DNA from: Gammaproteobacteria bacterium
Lineage (GTDB): Bacteria > Pseudomonadota > Gammaproteobacteria > Steroidobacterales > Steroidobacteraceae
Direction: 5' to 3'
Assembly (NCBI GenBank): GCA_025350345.1
Contig: JANXYA010000323.1
Coordinates: 1 to 11,305, forward strand
Length of the DNA: 11,305 nt
The number at the start of each line of letters is the position of its first letter. The stretch's first letter is position 1. Below the pieces are notes generated by a model that was not told the DNA's origin, did no database searches, and saw only the letters and a list, made by a program, of their open reading frames with translations. The translations under genes were made by a program, and so were the position numbers. Positions 1-5,702 of this stretch are shown here, piece after piece.

Positions 1-162
1 GACCTGGGCGCCGCGGTCCGCGGCTTCAAGAAATCGATGAACGAGGGCGACCAGGAGCAGCAGGTCGCGCAGAAGCAGTTGCCCGCGGGCGCGAAGGACG
101 CCGAGTTCAGCGAGGCCGCACCTGGCGCCAACCCGCCTCACAAGGACGACAAGCCCGTCTGA
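1..162 (+). CDS. tatA: Sec-independent translocase protein TatA, 3' end only
   Basis: The window opens inside a reading frame that runs in frame 1 to a TGA at 160-162. The 53 visible residues begin DLGAAVRGFKKSMNEGD, the end of the amphipathic helix typical of TatA/TatE (compare the conserved FKK block), followed by a charged, Gln/Lys/Asp-rich tail ending HKDDKPV. TatA is a small single-span membrane protein that oligomerises to open the passage for folded proteins carrying twin-arginine signal peptides. The transmembrane segment and start lie outside the window. The identification rests on this short helix and on the position 16 bp upstream of tatB and tatC. A TatE-type paralogue cannot be separated from TatA on this fragment. 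Confidence 0.85.
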   Translation, partial: DLGAAVRGFKKSMNEGDQEQQVAQKQLPAGAKDAEFSEAAPGANPPHKDDKPV

Positions 163-178
163 CCTGCCGGGCCGGCCC

Positions 179-574
179 ATGCTCGATATCGGTTTCTCGA
201 AGATCCTGGTCATCGCCGCCCTGGCGCTGATCGTCCTGGGCCCGGACAAGCTCCCGCAGGTCGCGCGCACCATCGGACGCTGGGCCGGGCGCGCACGCGC
301 GATGGCGCGGCAGTTTCGCGACCAGCTCGAGACGGAGGCGGAAGGTCTCAACCTCAACCCGAAGGTGACGCCGACCCCGGCACCGGCGCCGAGCGCGGAG
401 CCGGCCCCGAGCGCAACGCCGGCCCCGGCGGCGAGTGCACCGGCCGACGGCAGCGCATCCACGGCTGCGCACGCGGCGGAGGCGCCCGCCATCGCTCCGG
501 CTGCAGCGCCTGCGCCGCCTCCGACGCCGACTCCTCCATCCGCTGAAACCCCGCCGCATGACCGGGGAGAGTGA
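179..574 (+). CDS. tatB: Sec-independent translocase protein TatB
   Basis: The 131-residue protein has the TatB layout. A short N-terminus (MLDIGFSK) and one transmembrane helix at about 5-20 lead to the hinge GPDKLP (21-26) and an amphipathic, Arg-rich helix to about residue 55. From about residue 62 to the end the tail is almost wholly Pro, Ala, Ser and Thr, likely disordered. TatB joins TatC to form the receptor that binds twin-arginine signal peptides in the inner membrane. The LGP-x-x-LP hinge and place between tatA and tatC make the call firm. The residue after GFS, position 8, is Glu in E. coli TatB from memory but Lys here. The start ATG lies 16 bp after the tatA stop, with no strong ribosome-binding site. 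The 3' end overlaps tatC by 17 nt, suggesting coupled translation. Confidence 0.93.
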   Translation: MLDIGFSKILVIAALALIVLGPDKLPQVARTIGRWAGRARAMARQFRDQLETEAEGLNLNPKVTPTPAPAPSAEPAPSATPAPAASAPADGSASTAAHAAEAPAIAPAAAPAPPPTPTPPSAETPPHDRGE

Positions 575-1337
575 ACCGCTCCTCGAGGGCACCCTGATCT
601 CCCACCTGCTGGAGCTGCGCACGCGCCTGATGCGCGCCTTCCTCGGGGTGATCCTGGTGTTCATTCCCTTTGCGCTGTATTCGAACCAGCTGTTCGAATG
701 GCTCTCCCATCCGCTGCTGCAGCAGCTGCCGGCCAACAGCATGCTGATTTCCACCAGCATCACCGCGCCCTTCACCGCGCCGCTCAAGCTGGCCTTCGTC
801 GCCGCGCTGGTGGTGGCGATGCCCTACGTGCTCTACGAGCTGTGGGCCTTCATCGCGCCGGGCCTGTATCGCCACGAAAAAAGCTTCGCCGTGCCGCTGC
901 TGCTCTCGGCCGTGGTGCTCTTCTACGTCGGCGTGGCCTTCGCCTACTACCTGGTGTTCCCGCTGATCTTCAAGTTCTTCGTCAACACGACGCCGCACGG
1001 CGTGCAGATGATGGCCGACATCAGCCTGTACATGGACTTCGTGGTGATGCTGCTGTTTTCCTTTGGCGTCGCCTTCGAGGTGCCGGTCGCGGTCGTGCTG
1101 CTGGTGCTGATGGGCATCGTGCCGCTGGATAAGCTCACGCGCAGCCGCGGCTACGTGCTGATCGCGGTGTTCATCATCGCCGCCATCCTCACCCCGCCCG
1201 ACGCGATCTCGCAGACCGTGATGGCCGTGCCGATGTACCTGCTGTACGAGGGCGGGATCCTGTTTGCGCGCCTGATGGTGCGGAGCCGCGAAAAACACCA
1301 ACAAGCAGAACAAAAAGCAGAAGGGGATGAGGCATGA
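558..1337 (+). CDS. tatC: Sec-independent translocase protein TatC
   Basis: This 259-residue polytopic inner-membrane protein is the core Tat receptor subunit. The ATG at 558 is chosen because the protein then begins MTGESEPLLEG and reaches the signature HLLELRTRL at about residue 17; the open frame extends upstream only as Arg-rich shadow sequence inside tatB. Family landmarks follow in order: WAFIAPGLYRHE in the first cytoplasmic loop, FAYYLVFPL, FGVAFEVPVA, and ILTPPDAISQ with MAVPMYLLYE near the end. About six membrane helices fit the normal fold, and the length matches E. coli TatC. The tail after the last helix is polar (KHQQAEQKAEGDEA). Its TGA overlaps the ATG of the next gene (ATGA at 1334-1337), so the OPT gene is probably translated from the same message. 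Confidence 0.97.
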   Translation: MTGESEPLLEGTLISHLLELRTRLMRAFLGVILVFIPFALYSNQLFEWLSHPLLQQLPANSMLISTSITAPFTAPLKLAFVAALVVAMPYVLYELWAFIAPGLYRHEKSFAVPLLLSAVVLFYVGVAFAYYLVFPLIFKFFVNTTPHGVQMMADISLYMDFVVMLLFSFGVAFEVPVAVVLLVLMGIVPLDKLTRSRGYVLIAVFIIAAILTPPDAISQTVMAVPMYLLYEGGILFARLMVRSREKHQQAEQKAEGDEA

Positions 1338-3328
1338 GCACATCGACCGGTACGCCTGAGGCCGTGCAGACGGAACTGACCTGGCGCGGCCTGATCCTGG
1401 GGATCCTGATCACCGGGGTGTTCACCGCGGCCAACGTGTACTTCGGGCTCAAGGCGGGCCTGACCTTCGCCACCTCGATTCCGGCGGCGGTGATCTCGAT
1501 GGCGGTGCTGCGCGGCTTCCAGGGCATGACGGTGCAGGAGAACAACATCGTGCAGACGATCGCCTCGGCGGCCGGCACGCTCTCTGCGCTCATCTTCGTG
1601 CTGCCCGGGCTGGTGATGATCGGCTGGTGGACCGGCTTCCCCTACTGGGTGTCGTTTGCGATCTGCGCGCTGGGGGGCACCCTGGGCGTCATGTACTCGA
1701 TCCCGCTGCGCCGCGCGCTGGTCACGCAATCCGACCTGCCCTATCCGGAAGGCGTCGCCTGCGCCGAGGTGCTGAAGGTCGGCGGCGGCGAGCACGCCGA
1801 GGCGGCGGCGGTCGAGGAGAGCCGCGCCGGATTGCGCGCCGTGGTGTGGGGATCGATCGTCTCGGCGGCCTTCGCGCTGGTGGTGGCGACGCGCGTCTTC
1901 GCCGGCGACGTGGTGCATTACTTCCGGGTCGGCGGCGCGCGCGGCGGGGTGACCGGCTTCGATTTCCTGCTCTCCTTCGCGTTGTTCGCGGTCGGGCACC
2001 TGGTCCGGTTGTGGGTCGGCGTCGCGATGCTCGTCGGGGCGATGATCGGCTGGGTCTGGGGCGTGCCGCACTACTCCGCGCTCCTCGCCAGCACGGATTC
2101 GATCACGCATCTGGCGCAGTCGGTGTGGAGCCACCAGGTGCGCTTCGTCGGCGCCGGCACCATCGCCGTCGCGGCGGTGTGGACGCTAGCCAAGCTGGTC
2201 AAGCCGGTGCTGGCGGGCCTGGGCTCGGCGATGGCGGCCTCGCGCGCGCGCGCCGCCAGCGGTGGACAGCAGATGCTGCCGCGCGTCGAACGCGACATTC
2301 CGATCGGGCTGGTCGGCCTCATCTCGCTGGCCTGCATGGTGCCCATCGGCTTCCTGCTGGCGGACTTCAGCACCCGCAGCGGCCTCGGGCAGCACATGCT
2401 CGTCATGGTGGTCGGCGGGCTGATCTACATCACGCTGATGAGCTTCTTCGTCTCCGCGGTCTGCGGCTACATGGCCGGGCTGATCGGTTCGTCCAACAGC
2501 CCGCTCTCCGGCATCGGCATCCTGGTGGTGATCGGCGCCGCGCTGCTGCTCGTGCTGGGCCTGCGCGCCAGCGTGCCGGTCAGCGGCGAGAAGTCGCTGG
2601 TGGCCTTCGCGCTGTTCGTCACCGCGGTCGTGTTCGCCGTCGCGACCATCGCCAACAACAACCTGCAGGACCTGAAGACCGGCCAGCTCGTCGATGCGAC
2701 GCCGTGGAAGCAGCAGGTCGCGCTCGTCATCGGCGTGCTCGCAGGCGCGGCGATCATTCCGCCGATACTCGACCTGCTCAATCACGCCTACGGCTTCGCC
2801 GGCGCCCCCGGCCCGCATCACGAGCACCCGCTCCCGGCGCCGCAGGCCGGACTGATCTCGGCGCTCGCGCAGGGCGTGATCCAGAACAATGTCGACTGGA
2901 GCCTGCTGTTCATTGGCGGCCTGATCGGCGTGGGCGTCATCGCCGCCGACGAGTCGCTGCGCCGCTTCACCCGCTCCGCGCACCTGTCCCCCCTTGCGGT
3001 CGGCCTGGGGATCTACCTGCCGACGCAGAGCACGCTGATGGTGGTGGTCGGTGCCATCGCCGGCTGGTACTACGACCGGCGTGCCGATCACGGCCCCAAG
3101 CCTGAGTCGACCAAGCAGCTGGGCGTGCTGCTCGCCTCGGGCATGATCGTCGGGGAAGGGCTGGTGGGCGTGCTGATCGCCGCCTTCGTGGCCTTCTCCG
3201 GCCAGGATTTTCCGCTGGCGCTGGTCGGCGAGGCCTTCGCCAATCAGGCCGCAGTGTGGATCGGCGGCGGCGTCTTTGCGCTCAGCGTATTCCTGCTGTA
3301 CCGCTGGGCCGCCGGCCTGCGCGGTTAA
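1334..3328 (+). CDS. OPT-family oligopeptide transporter (bacterial type)
   Basis: The 664-residue product is almost entirely membrane helices, roughly 14-16 by eye, and matches bacterial members of the OPT (oligopeptide transporter) family. Recognisable landmarks are VYFGLKAGLT (35-44), QENNIVQT (68-75), LPYPEGVACAEVL (135-147) and the conserved NNNLQDLKTGQ starting at 441. A short loop near 495-498 reads HHEHP, but loops are variable and this is not proof of metal binding. The family carries peptides or metal-chelate complexes, usually by proton coupling; the substrate of bacterial members is mostly unknown and cannot be read here. A purine-rich GAAGGGGATGAGG precedes the ATG, which overlaps the tatC stop by four bases, so it looks like the last gene of the tat operon. 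Its TAA overlaps the stop of the convergent SRPBCC gene. Confidence 0.9.
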   Translation: MSTSTGTPEAVQTELTWRGLILGILITGVFTAANVYFGLKAGLTFATSIPAAVISMAVLRGFQGMTVQENNIVQTIASAAGTLSALIFVLPGLVMIGWWTGFPYWVSFAICALGGTLGVMYSIPLRRALVTQSDLPYPEGVACAEVLKVGGGEHAEAAAVEESRAGLRAVVWGSIVSAAFALVVATRVFAGDVVHYFRVGGARGGVTGFDFLLSFALFAVGHLVRLWVGVAMLVGAMIGWVWGVPHYSALLASTDSITHLAQSVWSHQVRFVGAGTIAVAAVWTLAKLVKPVLAGLGSAMAASRARAASGGQQMLPRVERDIPIGLVGLISLACMVPIGFLLADFSTRSGLGQHMLVMVVGGLIYITLMSFFVSAVCGYMAGLIGSSNSPLSGIGILVVIGAALLLVLGLRASVPVSGEKSLVAFALFVTAVVFAVATIANNNLQDLKTGQLVDATPWKQQVALVIGVLAGAAIIPPILDLLNHAYGFAGAPGPHHEHPLPAPQAGLISALAQGVIQNNVDWSLLFIGGLIGVGVIAADESLRRFTRSAHLSPLAVGLGIYLPTQSTLMVVVGAIAGWYYDRRADHGPKPESTKQLGVLLASGMIVGEGLVGVLIAAFVAFSGQDFPLALVGEAFANQAAVWIGGGVFALSVFLLYRWAAGLRG

Positions 3329-3334
3329 GCGCGC
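3319..3334. other. Small GC hairpin centred on overlapping convergent stop codons
   Basis: Bases 3319-3323 (GCGCG) can pair with 3330-3334 (CGCGC) around the loop GTTAAG. The loop holds TTAA at 3325-3328, which supplies the TAA stop of the OPT gene on the plus strand and the TAA stop of the SRPBCC gene on the minus strand. There is no T tract on either side, so it is not a canonical intrinsic terminator. It is the only fold noticed at this gene junction. In DNA this rich in GC a five-pair stem may be chance. Confidence 0.25.
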
Positions 3335-3762
3335 GCGAGCCGCTCGATGCAGACCTTGAGGCGCGCGAGGGCCTGTCCCCAGCCGCCGCGCAGGCGCTGG
3401 TAATAGGTATCCCAGGCGTCCTCCATCGGAAAGCCGGAGCCCAGGAGCCGCAGCACGGCCGCCTCGCCCTCGGTGTTGAGGATGAAATCGTCGATCATCA
3501 CCGCGTGGCTCGGCGGCAGCTCGCGCGGCGGCATATAGATGAGGCGTAGCCTCCGCCCCACCTCGAACACATCGATGTGCGCTTCGCGCTCGAGGTCGCG
3601 ATCGACGCGCACCACGTAGCTGCCGCCGAGCTTCGCATCGATGCGCGCACCTGGCGCGTACCATTGCGCCAGCAGCTGAGGCTCGATGAGCCCGCGCCAC
3701 AGCAGCTCCACCGGCGCGCGCACGTCGATGCGGTGCGCGTAGCCGCGGGAACGATCAGCCAC
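3325..3762 (-). CDS. SRPBCC/AHSA1-like small-molecule-binding or cochaperone-like protein
   Basis: A 145-residue soluble protein with the look of the SRPBCC (START/Bet v1-like) superfamily, AHSA1-like subgroup. It opens with a beta strand and Pro-Val-Glu turn (HRIDVRAPVELLWRGL, about 10-25), then the typical helix and LAQWYAP (about 31-37), a Gly-Gly turn in DAKLGGSYVVRV, and a long amphipathic C-terminal helix starting near DTYYQRLRGGW. These proteins enclose a hydrophobic cavity and are often lipid or small-molecule binders; no specific ligand can be inferred. The start is GTG at 3762, overlapping the dedA stop by 8 nt, so translation probably depends on ribosomes finishing dedA. No signal peptide is visible, so a cytoplasmic location is expected. 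Its stop overlaps that of the convergent OPT gene. Confidence 0.75.
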   Translation of the reverse strand: MADRSRGYAHRIDVRAPVELLWRGLIEPQLLAQWYAPGARIDAKLGGSYVVRVDRDLEREAHIDVFEVGRRLRLIYMPPRELPPSHAVMIDDFILNTEGEAAVLRLLGSGFPMEDAWDTYYQRLRGGWGQALARLKVCIERLARA

Positions 3763-4413
3763 GAGGATTGCCCTGCGCCGTCCGCTCCGGCCTCAGCGCC
3801 CAGAGCATCGGCAGGAGCGAGAGTGCGATGATCAGCAGCGTCACGAGGCCAAAATTGTCCTTCACGAGCGGCAGGTTGCCGAACAGGAACCCGCCGCACA
3901 GGAACAGCGACACCCAGGCGACCCCGCCGATCACGTTGTACAGCTGGAAGCGAGCCGGCTTCATGCGGGCGATGCCGGCCGTGAAGGGCATGAAGGTGCG
4001 CACGATTGGCACGAAGCGCGAGAGCGCAATGGCGAGTGCGCCGTGGCGGCGGAAGAAATCCGCGGCGCGCTGCAGGTGCTCGAGGCGGAAGAATCGGTGC
4101 CGGCCGTCGTAGGCGCGCGCGCCGACGGCGCGGCCAATCAGGTAATTGGTGGTGTTGCCGGCGATGGCCGCAACGCCAAGCAGCAGCAGGAGCCAGGGGA
4201 GCTGGAGCGTGCGGCTGGTGTCGATGGCGCTGAGCGCGCCGGCGCCGAACAGCAGCGAGTCGCCGGGCAGGAAGGGCGTGATGACGAGCCCGGTCTCGGC
4301 GAAGATGATCAGGAACAGGATGGCGTAGAGCCACAGTTCGTAGCGCGCCAGCAGCTCGACCAGGTGACGGTCAGATGCAGCACCACATCGAGGAGAAAGT
4401 GCAGGGCCGGCAT
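3755..4413 (-). pseudogene. dedA: DedA-family membrane protein, apparently frameshifted near its 5' end
   Basis: The body of a DedA (SNARE-associated/VTT domain) inner-membrane protein is clear: AILFLIIFAETGLVITPFLPGDSLLF, given as AILFLIIFAE then TGLVITPFLPGDS, and later RFVPIVRTFMPFTAG. Family members support membrane homeostasis, several acting as polyprenyl- or phospholipid flippases. That frame has no sensible start: upstream it only runs on through the protease gene. In the neighbouring frame, ATG at 4413-4411 encodes MPALHFLLDVVLHL (14 codons to 4372), matching the expected DedA N-terminus; the match resumes as DRHLVELLARYELW from 4372 in the other frame. Unshifted, the ATG frame stops at 4311-4309 after 34 residues. 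Joining the parts gives 219 residues, normal for DedA, with E40, D52, R133 and R139 at the family's key acidic and basic sites. A lost base (CTGGAC to CTGAC at about 4370-4374) explains everything; sequencing error and true mutation are both possible. Confidence 0.85.
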
Positions 4414-4415
4414 CA
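4411..4415 (-). promoter_or_regulatory. TGATG stop-start overlap coupling the S41 protease gene to dedA
   Basis: On the minus strand these five bases read TGATG: the TGA ends the protease gene and the overlapping ATG opens the dedA N-terminal frame. Such overlaps usually mean that terminating ribosomes restart on the next gene. The site fixes the dedA start, and this is what exposes the frameshift about 40 nt further on. Confidence 0.7.
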
Positions 4416-5690
4416 ACGCGTGGCCGGGCGATGCAGCGCCCGGGCGGTCGTACCGCCGTGCAGCTCCGCCAGCGCCGCGGCCACCTGGGTGTCGCGTCGC
4501 GCCAGCGTCGGCTCGGCATCGGGCGCATCGGTTGCCGCCGGCGCGCTCTCCGGTCCGCGCAACTCCACGTCGGGGGTGATGCCGATGCCGTTGATCGAGG
4601 CACCCGAGGGCGTGAAATAGCGCGAGGTCGTGATCTTGAGCGCCTCGCCGCTCGACAGCGGCATGATCGTCTGCACCGTCCCCTTGCCGTAGGTCCGGCG
4701 GCCCACCAGCGTGGCGCGCCCGTTCTGGCTCAGGGCCGCGGCCAGGATCTCGGCCGCCGAGGCGGAACTGCCATTCACCAGCACCACGATGGGCACGCCC
4801 GCGGCCAGGTCGCCCGGCGTCGCCTCCATGCGGAAGCGCGCCTCGCGCAGCCGCCCTTCGGCACTCACGATCGTGCCCGCCTCGAGGAAATCGTCCGCGA
4901 CCGCCGTGGCGGCCTCGAGCACTCCGCCCGGATTGTTGCGCAGGTCGATGATCAGCCCGCGCAGCGTCCCGCGGGCCGCGGCGCGCAGCCGCGGCATCGC
5001 GGAGTCCACCTCGCCGGCCGTGGCGTCGGTGAATTCAGTGATGCGCAGGTACCCGACGCCGGGCGCCACCAGTTCGGCGGCCACGCTCGGCAACTCCACC
5101 AGCGAGCGCTGCAGGCGGAACTCCAGCGTCGATGGGACCTGCGCGCGGCGCACCGAGAGACGCACTTCGCTCCCGGCCTGGCCACGGAGCTGGGTGGTCG
5201 CGGCATCGATGTTGGCCGCGCTGACCATCCGGTCATCGATCCGGACGATCAGGTCATCGACCTTCAGTCCGGCGCGCACGGCGGGGGATTCCGGCAGGCA
5301 GCGCGCGACGCGCAGGCCATCGGCGACACCGCTGATCTCCACGCCGATGCCCGCGTAGGAGCCGCTGGTGGCGGCCTGCAGCTCGGCGTAATCGCCGGGC
5401 TCGAGCAGCGTGGAATGTTCGTCCAGGGATTCGACCAGGCCGTGCGCCGCGCGGCGCATCAGCTGGTGATCATCGACCGGATCGACGTAACTCTCGCGCA
5501 CGCGCTGCAGCACCTCGGCGAGCAGGCGGGCGTCCTTCCAGGGCAGCGCGTCGCCCTGGCTGGCAAGTAGAGGAACCGAGGCCCCGGGCGCGGCGGCGCG
5601 ATCGGCGAACACCCTGCCGGCGAGCGACAGCCCGACGCCGGCCACCACTCCGGTGCCCAGCGTCAGCAGCAGGCGAAATCTCGGGCCCAT
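4413..5690 (-). CDS. ctpA: C-terminal processing protease, S41 family (CtpA/Prc type)
   Basis: A 425-residue exported serine protease. A signal peptide or anchor spans about 4-29 (basic GPRFR, hydrophobic core, then GRVFA-DRA). A helical region with SYVDPVDD (67-74) leads to a PDZ domain at about 105-180 containing YAGIGVEI, which binds substrate C-termini. The protease core follows: RNNPGG (251-256), NGSSASAAEI (306-315) and YGKGTVQ (334-340). By alignment with E. coli Prc from memory, Ser311 and Lys336 are the catalytic dyad; their 25-residue spacing is the same. The family cuts periplasmic proteins at nonpolar C-termini, including peptidoglycan-hydrolase partners. The last 45 or so residues are Ala/Pro-rich and look disordered. 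The ATG at 5690 lies 12 bp after the GGDEF/EAL stop and lacks an obvious ribosome-binding site; its stop overlaps the dedA ATG. Confidence 0.92.
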   Translation of the reverse strand: MGPRFRLLLTLGTGVVAGVGLSLAGRVFADRAAAPGASVPLLASQGDALPWKDARLLAEVLQRVRESYVDPVDDHQLMRRAAHGLVESLDEHSTLLEPGDYAELQAATSGSYAGIGVEISGVADGLRVARCLPESPAVRAGLKVDDLIVRIDDRMVSAANIDAATTQLRGQAGSEVRLSVRRAQVPSTLEFRLQRSLVELPSVAAELVAPGVGYLRITEFTDATAGEVDSAMPRLRAAARGTLRGLIIDLRNNPGGVLEAATAVADDFLEAGTIVSAEGRLREARFRMEATPGDLAAGVPIVVLVNGSSASAAEILAAALSQNGRATLVGRRTYGKGTVQTIMPLSSGEALKITTSRYFTPSGASINGIGITPDVELRGPESAPAATDAPDAEPTLARRDTQVAAALAELHGGTTARALHRPATR

Positions 5691-5702
5691 GGGGGGTGGA
5701 TA

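Noticed and set aside
361..560. Proline/alanine repeat DNA in tatB as a genetic repeat element
   Set aside because: The repetition is at the level of low-complexity protein and GC-rich codons, with no conserved DNA unit.
354..1343. Long minus-strand open frame opposite tatB/tatC, rich in His, Gln, Arg and Glu
   Set aside because: Composition is that of an antisense shadow of a GC-rich gene, and the plus-strand TatB and TatC are unmistakable.
2186..3700. 504-codon minus-strand open frame opposite the OPT gene
   Set aside because: Repetitive Arg/Ala/Asp/His-rich shadow; no domain recognised and it spans the real OPT and SRPBCC genes.
4366..4380. Programmed ribosomal frameshift in dedA
   Set aside because: No slippery heptamer and no obvious downstream structure; a simple base loss is the leaner explanation.
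4416..4603. Upstream extension of the dedA main frame to an ATG at 4603
   Set aside because: Those codons are Arg/Pro-rich, lie wholly inside the protease gene and show no DedA similarity; the TGATG start in the other frame fits the family far better.
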